From Eutrophovita sp913057845 (lineage in GTDB: Bacteria > Pseudomonadota > Gammaproteobacteria > Burkholderiales > Eutrophovitaceae), in assembly GCA_963925895.1 (NCBI GenBank), contig CAWUVH010000003.1, positions 123,952 to 187,951 of the forward strand: a DNA stretch of 64,000 bases. Direction: 5' to 3'. The position numbers and the translations under genes were made by a program. Below the pieces are notes generated by a model. That model had not been told where the DNA came from. It ran no database searches and saw only the letters and a list, made by a program, of their open reading frames with translations. The number at the start of each line of letters is the position of its first letter. Position 1 is the stretch's first letter. Positions 44,262 through 54,079 of the stretch are shown here, in pieces.

Positions 44262-45722
44262 TTAAGCGGTAGTTAAAGGTGGTTTTTTAAGGTGCCAGTC
44301 GGTGACGCGTTGGAACTGGTGCGCGGTCGCGAGCATTTTCGCCTCATCGAAATAATTACCAATAAGCTGAAGTCCAATCGGCAAATTGGTTTGATCGAAG
44401 CCGCATGGAATCGACATCGCAGGCAAGCCCGCTAAATTGGCGGCAATTGTAAACGTATCTGACAGGTACATTTGCACGGGATCTGATGCTTTCTCTCCAA
44501 GCTTGAATGCTGTGCTTGGCGTCGTTGGAGACATGATGACATCACAAGTTTGAAATGCACGCATGAAGTCTTGAGATATTAACCTTCGGATTTTCTGTGC
44601 TTTGATGTAGTACGCATCATAATAACCATGCGATAGCACGTAAGTCCCAATGAGTATTCGTCTTTTAACTTCAGCGCCAAAACCTTGAGCTCGAGTCTTG
44701 GCGTACATATCGTTTAAGTCACCGTATTCGGGAGCTCGGTATCCGTAGCGCACACCGTCAAAGCGAGACAAGTTGCTAGAAGCTTCCGCCGGCGCTATGA
44801 CATAGTAGGCCGCAACGGACAGGGGGCTCGTAGGCAGCTCAACGTCAACGAGTATCGCGCCAAGTTTTTGGTATTCCTTCAATGCTAGTTCAATAGCTTT
44901 TTGGATGTCAGGGGCTATGTGATCACTGAAATATTCTTTAGGGATGCCAATTTTTAAGCCGGCAACGGACGCGTTGATGGAGCTGGCGTAATCGACCTGT
45001 TTGTTATTTACGCTTGTACTGTCTTTGGCGTCAAACCCAGCCATGGCTTCTAGCAAAATCGCGAGGTCTTCCGCAGATTTTGCCATGGGCCCGCCCTGGT
45101 CCAGGCTAGAGGCAAAAGCAATCATGCCATAACGGGAGACCAGTCCGTAGGTCGGTTTGAGGCCAGATATGCCGCAAAGTGCTGCAGGCTGTCGAATGGA
45201 TCCACCCGTATCTGTGCCGGTGGATGCCGGGGTCATGCCTGCGGCAACGGCCGCGGCTGACCCACCAGAGCTACCACCCGGCACTCGATTGAGGTCCCAC
45301 GGGTTTTTCACAGCGCCAAACCAAGACGTTTCATTGGACGACCCCATTGCAAATTCGTCCATGTTGGTTTTACCTTGAATGACTGCGCCGAAATCATTGA
45401 AGCGTTTGATGATATGTGCGTTATAAGGAGACCGGAAATTTTCCAGCATTCTTGACCCGCAGGTCGTGATCCAATCTTTTGCGCACCAGATGTCTTTGTG
45501 GGCAATGGGTATCCCGGTGAGGTGGGTGGGCTCGCCCTTTAGGAGGGTTTCGTCGGCGGCTCTAGCTTGAGCAAGGGTCTGTTCTTCGTCAAATGTAATA
45601 AATGCATTGATTTTGCCATTCAGTGATTTGCTGCGATCTAAAAACGCTTGCGTTAATTCCACGCTCGAGAATTCTTTGCGGCGCAGTGCGTTGCCCAGTT
45701 CTTTAACGGTTTTATCAAACAT
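44262..45722 (-). CDS. gatA: aspartyl/glutamyl-tRNA amidotransferase subunit A
   Basis: GatA is the amidase-signature subunit that frees ammonia from glutamine. The Ser-cisSer-Lys triad is visible as K76 (IAHKD), S151 (PGGSSGGSAAAVAAG) and S175 (DTGGSIRQPA). Length 486 is typical. It starts 2 bases after gatC and is followed closely by gatB, giving the order gatC-gatA-gatB on the minus strand. Confidence 0.98.
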   Translation of the reverse strand: MFDKTVKELGNALRRKEFSSVELTQAFLDRSKSLNGKINAFITFDEEQTLAQARAADETLLKGEPTHLTGIPIAHKDIWCAKDWITTCGSRMLENFRSPYNAHIIKRFNDFGAVIQGKTNMDEFAMGSSNETSWFGAVKNPWDLNRVPGGSSGGSAAAVAAGMTPASTGTDTGGSIRQPAALCGISGLKPTYGLVSRYGMIAFASSLDQGGPMAKSAEDLAILLEAMAGFDAKDSTSVNNKQVDYASSINASVAGLKIGIPKEYFSDHIAPDIQKAIELALKEYQKLGAILVDVELPTSPLSVAAYYVIAPAEASSNLSRFDGVRYGYRAPEYGDLNDMYAKTRAQGFGAEVKRRILIGTYVLSHGYYDAYYIKAQKIRRLISQDFMRAFQTCDVIMSPTTPSTAFKLGEKASDPVQMYLSDTFTIAANLAGLPAMSIPCGFDQTNLPIGLQLIGNYFDEAKMLATAHQFQRVTDWHLKKPPLTTA

Positions 45723-45724
45723 GA

Positions 45725-46012
45725 TTAATCAATGACTTTAGGAACGAGGAACAATCCATTTTCAACCGCTGGCGCGTTCGCTTGAAGCGCTTCGCGCTGA
45801 TCTATTTCGGTGACAATGTCCTCTCTGAGCCGAGTAGAAATATCTTGAGCATGAGCCATCGGTTCGACGCCTTCAGTGTCAAGGTTTTGCATCTCTTTTA
45901 TGAGTGTAAAGACCTGTTTGAGTGGATCTAATGCATTCTCTACTTCTTGGTCCGTAACCTCAATTCGAGCGAGAGCGGCAGCCTTTTTGACGTCTTGTTT
46001 GCTTAGTGACAT
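45725..46012 (-). CDS. gatC: aspartyl/glutamyl-tRNA amidotransferase subunit C
   Basis: GatC is the small clamp that stabilises GatA on GatB. The 95-residue protein has the family pattern VKKAAALARIEVTDQEVE near the start and EGVEPMAHAQDISTRLREDIV in the middle. It is the first gene of the gatCAB unit and is divergent from mreB across a 192-base gap that must hold both promoters. Confidence 0.96.
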   Translation of the reverse strand: MSLSKQDVKKAAALARIEVTDQEVENALDPLKQVFTLIKEMQNLDTEGVEPMAHAQDISTRLREDIVTEIDQREALQANAPAVENGLFLVPKVID

Positions 46013-46204
46013 GTTCGGTTTGCAGTTGCGTTCATCCGCCTGGTTTCAAAGCCATATGCGCTGTGTCTCACTTTTGAAGGGTGGACACACATGTTTTGAA
46101 CGACCTAGATGGTTAGTTAAAAGTTTTTCGCCTTAAATAAAGCATTAGGTTATCATAGATCATCAACTTTTTACTCTATCCCAATAGACGCGTGGGAGCA
46201 CATC

Positions 46205-47251
46205 ATGTTTGGACTATTTTCTGGTTTTTTCTCAAATGATATCGCCATCGATTTAGGTACGGCGAATACCCTCATTTATGTCAGCGGGAAAGGAATCGTA
46301 TTAGACGAGCCTTCAGTTGTGGCGATTCGCCATGAGTCGTCGCGCGGTGGCTCGAGGACGATTCGGGCAGTCGGTAATGAGGCCAAATTAATGCTTGGCC
46401 GAACGCCCGCCAATATTCAGGCGATTCGTCCTATGAAGGATGGCGTTATCGCAGATTTTACCGTTACTGAACAGATGTTGAGGCACTTCATAAAAAAAGT
46501 GCATGACACAAGATTTTTCGTCCCGAGCCCAAGAATTGTTATCTGCGTGCCTTGCGGCTCTACTCAAGTGGAGCGACGGGCGATACGAGAGTCAGCTTAT
46601 GGTGCTGGTGCGCGTAAGGTGGAATTGATAGAGGAGCCTATGGCTGCTGCTATCGGTGCTGGACTTCAAGTTGACGAGGCCACCGGCTCTATGGTCGTCG
46701 ACGTTGGGGGGGGCACGACCGAGGTTGGTGTGATTTCCCTCGGAGGCGTGGTGTATTCAGGGTCTGTGAGGACCGGCGGGGATAAGTTTGATGAGGCGAT
46801 TATTAATTACGTCCGTCGTAACTATGGGATGCTCATCGGTGAGTCAACCGCGGAACAGTTGAAAAAAGATATTGGTTTAGCGTTTCCAGGTGGGGAAATC
46901 CGGGAAAAAGAAGTGAGAGGTAGAAACCTGGCTGAAGGTATTCCTCGGAGTTTTAAGATCACCAGCACGGAGATTCTGGAAGCCTTGACCGAGCCCTTAA
47001 ACAGCATTGTCTCGGCGGTAAAAAATGCTCTGGAGCAAACGCCTCCAGAGTTGGGTGGTGATATTGCTGATCGAGGCATGGTCTTGACCGGGGGTGGCGC
47101 TCTGTTGAGAGATCTGGATCGTTTGTTGATGGAGGAAACGGGTTTGCCCGTTGTGGTCAGTGAGAATCCTTTGACCTGCGTTGTGCGCGGGTCCGGTATC
47201 GCGCTCGAAAAGCTTGACGATCCATTTACAGGCATCTTTGCAAATGAATAA
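46205..47251 (+). CDS. mreB: rod-shape-determining protein MreB
   Basis: MreB is the actin-like ATPase that guides side-wall peptidoglycan synthesis. The phosphate-1 motif DIAIDLGTANTLIY is at about 12-25, and VVDVGGGTTEVGVISL and LTGGGALLRDLD are the other nucleotide-site motifs. Length 348 is standard. GGGAG lies 7 bases before the ATG. A TATCAT (46151-46156) could be its -10 but the -35 is weak. mreC follows after 67 bases. Confidence 0.98.
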   Translation: MFGLFSGFFSNDIAIDLGTANTLIYVSGKGIVLDEPSVVAIRHESSRGGSRTIRAVGNEAKLMLGRTPANIQAIRPMKDGVIADFTVTEQMLRHFIKKVHDTRFFVPSPRIVICVPCGSTQVERRAIRESAYGAGARKVELIEEPMAAAIGAGLQVDEATGSMVVDVGGGTTEVGVISLGGVVYSGSVRTGGDKFDEAIINYVRRNYGMLIGESTAEQLKKDIGLAFPGGEIREKEVRGRNLAEGIPRSFKITSTEILEALTEPLNSIVSAVKNALEQTPPELGGDIADRGMVLTGGGALLRDLDRLLMEETGLPVVVSENPLTCVVRGSGIALEKLDDPFTGIFANE

Positions 47252-47318
47252 GATGTTCTGGATATTGAACTTCGCCGCATCGAGGATTGGTTAAGGAGCC
47301 GGAGTTCCGCTTTAGGGT

Positions 47319-48179
47319 ATGCCTATAGCAACCGATAACGTGAAGCGCAGCGAGATGCAGTTTTATGCCAAGTTATTCTTGTGCCTTGGCCTCGCATGTT
47401 GTTTGATTTTTTTTGATTTAAAAAAACAAAGTTTTTCGTCGATAAAGCAGGAAATCTCACATTTCGAATACTTGGTCTTTGATACATTGCTTCCGTCGAA
47501 AGATTGGGTTGAGCAATTTTCCTCATACTTTTACTCTAAGGGCAAGCTCACTCAGGAAAACAAAACGCTTAGGCAAGATCAGTTACTCAAAGACGCGCGA
47601 CTGCAGACTCTAGCTTCAGTAGAGCGACGGATTGAGGAGCTCCAGGAACTGCTTGGCTTGTATCGGCGTGGCGCCTTCTCGATGCATGCGGTAACCGTGA
47701 TTACCGTATCCGATTCCCCTTACGACCAGACGATCAAGGTCCGTTTTGAAGATGGTGCGCCGGTTAAAGCTGGGGATTACATCATTGGCGCCCGGGGGCT
47801 TGTTGGGCAGGCGCTCAGCGCCGAGGGAGTTGTTGCTGCGATTCGTTTGATTTCAGATCGGCGGGCGAGTGTGCATGTTCAAGTTCTTAGAACAGGGTTT
47901 AGGGGCGTTGTTTTTGGCAGAGGTGGGCACAGGTCTTTAGAGCTAAAATTTGTTCCCGAAGAAACCGATATAGAAGTTGGCGACATCTTGGTGACTTCTG
48001 GTTTGGGCGGACGGCACCCTTATGGCATTCCGGTTGGCACGGTGGTTTCTATTGATGGAGCAGGCGCATCCAGCTTCTCTACGATTTTATTGAAACCTCT
48101 AGCCAATCTGAATGCAAACGAGGATTTTCTTGCCTTGACTGGAGCTCTTGGAAATGATTTGTTTGTTCCTGATAATTAA
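47319..48179 (+). CDS. mreC: rod-shape-determining protein MreC
   Basis: MreC links the MreB cytoskeleton to periplasmic synthases. One N-terminal membrane segment (about residues 17-33, LFLCLGLACCLIFF) is followed by a coiled coil (about 70-110) and the beta-rich domain with GARGLVGQAL and ILVTSGLGGRHPYGIPVG. The 286 residues fit. The first ATG is accepted, although ATG 47355 would also leave the membrane segment intact. Confidence 0.95.
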   Translation: MPIATDNVKRSEMQFYAKLFLCLGLACCLIFFDLKKQSFSSIKQEISHFEYLVFDTLLPSKDWVEQFSSYFYSKGKLTQENKTLRQDQLLKDARLQTLASVERRIEELQELLGLYRRGAFSMHAVTVITVSDSPYDQTIKVRFEDGAPVKAGDYIIGARGLVGQALSAEGVVAAIRLISDRRASVHVQVLRTGFRGVVFGRGGHRSLELKFVPEETDIEVGDILVTSGLGGRHPYGIPVGTVVSIDGAGASSFSTILLKPLANLNANEDFLALTGALGNDLFVPDN

Positions 48180-48208
48180 ATGAGAAGTCTTAGAGATAAT
48201 TGAAATAG

Positions 48209-48703
48209 ATGGCAGTCTTACTACAGAAGGTTTCGAATAAAACAATAGCATGGTCGATCGCCGTAGGGTTGTTGTTCTCTGCTGTTGGATTGACAGGCTT
48301 ATCCCGGCCAATTGCTCCTGACGTTTTGGCGCTGGTTATTTTCTATTGGGCGCTGATCGGCGGTGATGTTAAGCCTAAAATGAGTATCGTCTTTCTGTTG
48401 GGTTTAATTGTTGATTTTGCAGAGGGTGGGGCAATCGGAATACACTCATTAAAGTATGTATTGCTGCTCGCAGTAGCTGTGCAGTTAGGCAATCGTTTTC
48501 AGATGAGCAACAGGCTTCAAAAAATCGCGTTCATCGTTATGACATTCGCAGCGCTTGAGGCCATACTGGGTGGTGTGGTGTTGATGTTTATTAAGACACC
48601 AATTGATATCAAAAGCGTTATTGCGGCTGCTATGTGGGGGTTAACATGGCCTATCGTGGAAGCCGTCCTTGCAAAGAATTATTCGCGCATCGGCTTTAAG
48701 TAG
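48209..48703 (+). CDS. mreD: rod-shape-determining protein MreD
   Basis: MreD is an integral membrane partner of MreC. The 164-residue hydrophobic protein has five or so membrane segments and the family segment LGLIVDFAEGGAIGIHSLKY. Its identity rests largely on hydrophobicity and its place between mreC and mrdA. It starts 29 bases after mreC. Confidence 0.92.
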   Translation: MAVLLQKVSNKTIAWSIAVGLLFSAVGLTGLSRPIAPDVLALVIFYWALIGGDVKPKMSIVFLLGLIVDFAEGGAIGIHSLKYVLLLAVAVQLGNRFQMSNRLQKIAFIVMTFAALEAILGGVVLMFIKTPIDIKSVIAAAMWGLTWPIVEAVLAKNYSRIGFK

Positions 48704-48745
48704 GCGGCATGTTGCGCGTCACGATTCATAACAAAGAGTCTAAAT

Positions 48746-50596
48746 GTGCGCGCTCACCGATATAGAAATTCGTCATCTGTATTAAGTGATTTTAACTTCC
48801 GTATCCGCGGAGGCATAGTCGCGATGTTGATCATGTCCGCCTTGTTATTGGGTAGATTGTTTTATCTCCAGGTTGTGAATACTGATTACTATCAGGTTAG
48901 GGCAGAGAACAATCGCATCAATGTAACGCCGATTCTCCCCAATCGTGGATTGATCTACGACAGCAAAGGGACCGTACTCGCTAAAAACTATTCGTCGTAC
49001 GCGCTTGAATTGTTGCCGGCGAGCACTGATGATCATGATAGGGTCATTAGTGCTCTAGCTGATCTGGTCGTAATTTCTACTGAAGATCGCAGGCGTATTG
49101 AGGCTTCCTTGCGCGTCAGCAGTCGATTCTCCAATATTGTCATCCGAGACGATCTCAGCGAAGAAGAGGTTGCGTTATTTGCGTCTAACGCGTATCGATT
49201 TCCAGAGATTCAATTGAGCGCTCAGCTATATAGAGAGTATCCCTATGGTGAAATAACGTCACACTTGTTGGGTCACGTTAGGCGCGTGAGCAAAGCCGAT
49301 TTGCAAAGGTTAGAGCAAAAGGGATTGAAGACGGGGTACACCAATTCCGACTGGATTGGGAGGCGCGGCATCGAAGCCTTTTATGAAAGGACCTTAAGGG
49401 GACAGTTAGGATTTAATTATGTTGAGGTGAACTCGAGGGGTACAGAACTACGTTTACTCGATCGTCAGAATCCAATCAACGGGCAGAACGTAGTTTTAAC
49501 CATAAATATCGCGCTGCAGCGGGTGGCTTATGATGCATTTGCTGACCAAAATGGTGCTTTGATTGCATTAGACCCGAATGACGGGAGTGTCTTAGCCTTT
49601 GTATCCAAACCTGGATATGATCCGAGCTATTTTGTAAAAGGATTTGATACCGCGACGTGGCAGCAAATTCGTGATTCCATTGATCGGCCTCTAGTTAATC
49701 GAGCAAGTAGCGGGGTTTATCCACCGGGGTCTACGCTTAAACCGTTTTTAGCTCTGGCTGGTTTGGAGGAGAATCTGCGGACTCCCGTGTGGTCGATGTG
49801 GGACCCAGGATATTTTTCCCTTCCTGGAAGAAGCTATAAGTTTAGAGATTGGAAAAAAGGGGGGCATGGGCAGGTAAATTTGCACAAGGCGATTGTTGAG
49901 TCTGTTGACACGTATTTTTATAAATTGGCTGACGAGTTAGGGATTGATACCATTCATCGGTATTTAACGCGATTTGGTTTTGGTGCAAAAACGGGTATTG
50001 ATTTGCCAAGTGAATCAACCGGCGTGGCACCTTCGCGAGATTGGAAAAAACGACGTTTTGGAGCACCTTGGTATCCTGGAGACACGATATCTGTGGGTAT
50101 TGGACAGGGATATAATTTGGTTACCCCACTTCAATTGGCTGTTGCTACGGCAGGTATAGCAAACGGCCACTCTTTGATTCAACCGGTGCTAACAAAAGTC
50201 GCACTGGATCCAACTATTAAGAAAGATTTGTCCTCGATTGCGCCGACGCGCGTTCGACCTCTACGAATGTCGCCGCAAAACGTGAAAGTGTTGCAAAAGG
50301 CAATGGAGGACGTAATGAGGCCTGGTGGTACGGCGGCTAACGCTGCGGCTGGGGCAACTTATACGATGGCGGGCAAAACGGGAACGGCGCAGGTTTTTAG
50401 CCTCAAGGGTGAGGATTATGATGAAAATACCATTGATAAAAAATCGCGAGATCACGCCCTCTTCATCGCATATGCGCCTGCTGACGACCCAACCATTGCT
50501 CTGGCGGTCATCGTGGAAAATGGGGGGCACGGCGGTAGTGTGGCCGCACCGATCGCGAGAAAGGTTTTTGATGCGTACTTTAAATCTCAGCCATGA
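48746..50596 (+). CDS. mrdA: penicillin-binding protein 2 (elongasome transpeptidase)
   Basis: PBP2 cross-links new side-wall glycan. An N-terminal membrane helix (about 25-45) is followed by a pedestal domain (LPNRGLIYDSKGTVLAKNY) and the transpeptidase domain with STLK (catalytic S329), SVD and KTGTAQ. Length 616 is normal. It starts with GTG at 48746 with AAAGAG 7 bases upstream. It precedes rodA, its glycosyltransferase partner, by 29 bases. Confidence 0.97.
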   Translation: MRAHRYRNSSSVLSDFNFRIRGGIVAMLIMSALLLGRLFYLQVVNTDYYQVRAENNRINVTPILPNRGLIYDSKGTVLAKNYSSYALELLPASTDDHDRVISALADLVVISTEDRRRIEASLRVSSRFSNIVIRDDLSEEEVALFASNAYRFPEIQLSAQLYREYPYGEITSHLLGHVRRVSKADLQRLEQKGLKTGYTNSDWIGRRGIEAFYERTLRGQLGFNYVEVNSRGTELRLLDRQNPINGQNVVLTINIALQRVAYDAFADQNGALIALDPNDGSVLAFVSKPGYDPSYFVKGFDTATWQQIRDSIDRPLVNRASSGVYPPGSTLKPFLALAGLEENLRTPVWSMWDPGYFSLPGRSYKFRDWKKGGHGQVNLHKAIVESVDTYFYKLADELGIDTIHRYLTRFGFGAKTGIDLPSESTGVAPSRDWKKRRFGAPWYPGDTISVGIGQGYNLVTPLQLAVATAGIANGHSLIQPVLTKVALDPTIKKDLSSIAPTRVRPLRMSPQNVKVLQKAMEDVMRPGGTAANAAAGATYTMAGKTGTAQVFSLKGEDYDENTIDKKSRDHALFIAYAPADDPTIALAVIVENGGHGGSVAAPIARKVFDAYFKSQP

Positions 50597-50625
50597 TTAT
50601 TTTTGACGGTGTGGAATAGAGAGTC

Positions 50626-51726
50626 ATGGCCATTTTTCTCTGGATAAAGACCGAACTCACGAAGACCCTTGATGGTCCGTTGATGGCGCTAATATTCACG
50701 TTGTTTGTTATTAGCTTAGGCATGCTGTACAGCTCATCTCAAGGGGATGTCGGCGCGGTCATGACTCAGGCGAAGCACTTTGCCATCGCTTTGATGTTGA
50801 TGTGGGTGGTGGCTAAGGCGCCACTTGAATATCTCAGCCGCTTGGCTTTGCCACTTTATCTTTTCGCATTAGTCTTGTTGATTTTGACGGCTTTAATTGG
50901 CGAAGAGTCTAAAGGCGCTCAGCGGTGGCTCGACCTAAAAGTCATTCGAATTCAGCCTTCAGAGCTGTTGAAAATCGCACTACCCTTAATGCTTGCTTGG
51001 TACTTTGATCGATATGAGCGTGTGCTCAGGCCGATTAATTATCTTGTGGCAGCGTTGTTGTTGCTTGTGCCCGTCGCACTAATTTTGAGACAACCTGATT
51101 TAGGGACGGCTATTCTAGTGTTCGCCTCTGGTTTTTTCGTTTTGTTTTTCGCTGGGATGTCTATTCGAATTTTTGGGTTTATCGCGACACTGGCCATTTT
51201 AGTAATGCCTTTTGCTTGGGGGTTGCTCCATGCTTATCAGCAAAGAAGAATTCTTATGCTGTTGAACCCATCGGCAGATCCGCTCGGCGCGGGATACCAC
51301 ACCATTCAATCAACAATTGCAATTGGGTCGGGTGGCTTTTTCGGAAAAGGGTGGATGGATGGCACCCAATCACAATTGAATTTTCTTCCAGAGGGCTCGA
51401 CCGATTTTATTTTTGCAGTTCTTGGAGAGGAGTTTGGGTTTGTAGGCGTATTACTTATTTTTTTGGTCTATGCTTTGCTGATTTGGAGAGGGTTAAAAAT
51501 AGCCGCCAAAGCACCTAGCCTTTTTGCCCGCTTGGCTGCAGCTTCAATCACGATGACGTTTTTCATTTATGCTTTTGTAAATGTTGGCATGGTGATTGGT
51601 GTGCTGCCAATTGTTGGCGTACCCTTACCCTTAGTTTCGTATGGTGGGTCTGCAGCCGCTACTGTTTTACTTGGTATGGGTGTATTGATGAATTTTCGGG
51701 CCAACCGTCGTCTCGTGCAAACGTGA
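50626..51726 (+). CDS. rodA: SEDS peptidoglycan glycosyltransferase RodA
   Basis: RodA polymerises lipid II during elongation together with PBP2. The 366-residue polytopic protein has the SEDS motifs GAQRWLDLKVIRIQPSELLKIALP, RQPDLGTAILV, and GEEFGFVGVLL, with the C-terminal PLPLVSYGGSAAATVLLGMG. It is the last gene of the mre/mrd cluster. A 70-base gap without an obvious terminator precedes the next gene. Confidence 0.97.
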   Translation: MAIFLWIKTELTKTLDGPLMALIFTLFVISLGMLYSSSQGDVGAVMTQAKHFAIALMLMWVVAKAPLEYLSRLALPLYLFALVLLILTALIGEESKGAQRWLDLKVIRIQPSELLKIALPLMLAWYFDRYERVLRPINYLVAALLLLVPVALILRQPDLGTAILVFASGFFVLFFAGMSIRIFGFIATLAILVMPFAWGLLHAYQQRRILMLLNPSADPLGAGYHTIQSTIAIGSGGFFGKGWMDGTQSQLNFLPEGSTDFIFAVLGEEFGFVGVLLIFLVYALLIWRGLKIAAKAPSLFARLAAASITMTFFIYAFVNVGMVIGVLPIVGVPLPLVSYGGSAAATVLLGMGVLMNFRANRRLVQT

Positions 51727-51796
51727 GGTCGGGACTATGCCTATCGCCCACCTTTTGGCACGCTCTCTTTTTATGTAATTTGAATAAGGTTTGTAA

Positions 51797-52735
51797 ATGA
51801 ATACTTTGATCTGTGGCTCTATCGCGTACGACTCAATTATGCTTTTTGAAGATCGGTTTAAAAACCATATTATTCCCGATCAGATCCATAATCTGAATCT
51901 GGCATTTCTTGTTCCTCATATGCGGCGAGAGCTTGGTGGGTGCGCGGGAAATATTGCTTATACTTTGCATCATCTGGGAGGCAAACCCGTCGTGATGGCA
52001 ACTGTGGGCGATGACCATAAGCCTTACACTGATCGTATGACGCAAATTGGTCTGTCAACGGATCACGTGACTGTGGTACCTGATGCATTTACTGCGCAGG
52101 CATTTATCACGACTGATTTGGACGATAATCAAATTACAGCCTTTCATCCAGGGGCAATGAGCTTTTCTCATCAGAATCATATAGCTGATGCGGCGCAAGT
52201 GAGTTTAGGTATCGTTGCACCCGATGGTCGCGAAGGTATGATTCAGCATGCGCGAGAATTTCATGAGGCAGGTATACCTTTTGTTTTTGATCCCGGACAG
52301 GGATTGCCCATGTTTAATGGTGAGGAGTTGCTGAATTTTGTCACTATGGCGGATTACGCGGCAATGAATGATTATGAAGCGAAAATGCTGCAAGAAAAAA
52401 CGGGTCAGACGCTCTCACAGATTGCCGGGAATTTGAAGGCCTTGGTTGTTACACGTGGGGGCGATGGGTCTGCCATTTATGTCGATGGCAAAATATTGGA
52501 TATCCCTCTAGTTACAGCAGCAGAAGTTGTTGATCCTACGGGTTGTGGTGATTCGTATCGATCCGGGCTTCTATATGGCATTCAGAATGGCCTAGACTGG
52601 GAGACCACAGGAAGGCTTGCGTCAATGCTGGGCGCTATTAAAATTGAGAGCCGCGGCCCGCAAAACCATCAATTTGACCGCGCCTACATCGAGGCTAAGT
52701 TTAAGGAGTCTTTTGGCCGTGCGCTTGGGTGGTGA
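51797..52735 (+). CDS. PfkB-family carbohydrate/nucleoside kinase
   Basis: This ribokinase-fold enzyme of 312 residues resembles the adenosine kinase-like branch. MNTLICGSIAYDSI at the N-terminus, GGCAGNIAYTLHHLGG (about 48-63) and the catalytic VVDPTGCGDSYRSG (catalytic D252) are present. The usual anion-hole GAGD reads GCGD. The substrate is not determined by the sequence. It has AAGG before the ATG, and its stop is 1 base from the convergent apaH stop. Confidence 0.88.
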   Translation: MNTLICGSIAYDSIMLFEDRFKNHIIPDQIHNLNLAFLVPHMRRELGGCAGNIAYTLHHLGGKPVVMATVGDDHKPYTDRMTQIGLSTDHVTVVPDAFTAQAFITTDLDDNQITAFHPGAMSFSHQNHIADAAQVSLGIVAPDGREGMIQHAREFHEAGIPFVFDPGQGLPMFNGEELLNFVTMADYAAMNDYEAKMLQEKTGQTLSQIAGNLKALVVTRGGDGSAIYVDGKILDIPLVTAAEVVDPTGCGDSYRSGLLYGIQNGLDWETTGRLASMLGAIKIESRGPQNHQFDRAYIEAKFKESFGRALGW

Positions 52736-52736
52736 G

Positions 52737-53543
52737 TCACTGATCCTGATTGGCTAATTGGGTGATTTCTTGGGTCTCGAGGCAGTATGCAGTGAGCGGC
52801 CCACCCCAAATACATCCTGAGTCTATCGAGACCAAATTGGGGGTGATGTACAGGTCGAGCGCGGACCAGTGACCACAAATTAGCGTGACATCTCGGGGTC
52901 TTTGAGTCGGCAGATCAAACCACGGTGAATATCTTTGCGGTATGTTTTCGTAATCTCCCTTGTAGGAGAAGTCCATCCCACCGGTTTCATCACAGACTCT
53001 CATGCGTGTGAATGCGTTAAGAATAACGCGATAGCGGTCCCACGCTTTTAAGTCATCAGACCAGTACTTGGGTTTGCCACCCCGCATATTTTTTAAGAGG
53101 TCTGGATGCGCGTCGTTCTTTAACAGTACCTCGACCTCTGATGATAGTGCTTGGGCTTTAGCGAAATCCCACGAGGGTAGTAGGCCTGCATGAACAAGCG
53201 CATGACGACCTTCCTTAAAAAAAAGTGGTTGTTGACGAAGCCAAAGAAGCAATTCTTGTTTATCGGGAGCGTTTAGCACATCGTCTATTGTGTCGTCATC
53301 TCTTAATGAAGCGACGCCGCTGGCCACGGCCAGCAAATGGAGGTCGTGATTCCCCAAAACCACCTGGACCGACGTCCTAATGCTATAGAGGTGCCGGAGT
53401 ACTGTTAACGAACCAGGGCCACGATTGACGAGGTCTCCTACAAGCCAGAGTCGGTCGTTCCCCGGGTCAAACCTAAGCGTTTTCAGCAGCTTTAAGAACG
53501 TCTTGGCGCACCCTTGAATGTCACCAATCGCGTAAGTTGCCAT
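52737..53543 (-). CDS. apaH: symmetrical bis(5'-nucleosyl)-tetraphosphatase
   Basis: ApaH hydrolyses Ap4A, a stress-linked dinucleotide and RNA-cap precursor, to two ADP. The metallophosphoesterase motifs are GDIQG (7-11), GDLVNRGP (about 36-43) and GNHD (about 65-68). Length 268 is normal. ATG 53543 fits the known start MATYAIGD. An inverted repeat lies 26-51 bases upstream (53569-53594). Confidence 0.96.
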   Translation of the reverse strand: MATYAIGDIQGCAKTFLKLLKTLRFDPGNDRLWLVGDLVNRGPGSLTVLRHLYSIRTSVQVVLGNHDLHLLAVASGVASLRDDDTIDDVLNAPDKQELLLWLRQQPLFFKEGRHALVHAGLLPSWDFAKAQALSSEVEVLLKNDAHPDLLKNMRGGKPKYWSDDLKAWDRYRVILNAFTRMRVCDETGGMDFSYKGDYENIPQRYSPWFDLPTQRPRDVTLICGHWSALDLYITPNLVSIDSGCIWGGPLTAYCLETQEITQLANQDQ

Positions 53544-53568
53544 TCCCTAGTCAGCGCCCACCGAGTCG

Positions 53569-53594
53569 CGTCACAAACATGTTGGCTTGTGACG
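53569..53594. repeat. inverted repeat between cytochrome c and apaH genes
   Basis: CGTCACAA (53569-53576) and TTGTGACG (53587-53594) are perfect inverted copies separated by 10 bases. Both flanking genes are on the minus strand. No T-run follows, so it is more likely an operator or RNA hairpin than a terminator. Confidence 0.45.
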
Positions 53595-53611
53595 TATGGG
53601 AGATATTGATG

Positions 53612-54079
53612 TTATTTAACCTTAGACAACATGAAATCTACGGCCGCTCGAATATCGTCGTTTGACGCATTGGTCGCGCCGCCTCGAGCGGGCATCATAT
53701 TTTTACCATTTATAACGCTTTTCGAGAGGGTATCGTTCCCAAGCTTCACGCGCTCAGACCAAGCGGTTTTATCTCCTGTTTTAGGCGCACCTGCAATGCC
53801 TGCGGTGTGGCACGCTTGACACACGGTATTGTAGAGAGACTCTCCAGGATCCAGGGCTACAGCTACGCTCTCCGAACTTGAGCTGCCTGCCATTTGGTTT
53901 GACTTGTTAGCGCTGAGCGGATTCATTCGTTTCGCTATGGCTTGCTCACTCATCGCAGAACTATTGGGATCGACTTTGATGCCGCCTGTGATAAATTGCA
54001 CAATAAGTAAAATAATTGTTAGTGGCACGGCAAAGGCGAGGACGACAACAGTAATCAGTTGTTTTGGGGTGCTAATCAA
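53612..54079 (-). CDS. membrane-anchored cytochrome c5-family protein
   Basis: The 155-residue protein has an N-terminal membrane segment (about 8-30) and a C-terminal mono-heme domain. The heme motif is CQACH (87-91) and the distal ligand is Met129 in MMPARGG. It is probably a periplasm-facing electron carrier to a terminal oxidase. The start is TTG at 54079, supported by AGGAG 7 bases upstream. A Ser-rich linker (about 40-75) separates anchor and heme domain. Confidence 0.93.
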   Translation of the reverse strand: MISTPKQLITVVVLAFAVPLTIILLIVQFITGGIKVDPNSSAMSEQAIAKRMNPLSANKSNQMAGSSSSESVAVALDPGESLYNTVCQACHTAGIAGAPKTGDKTAWSERVKLGNDTLSKSVINGKNMMPARGGATNASNDDIRAAVDFMLSKVK

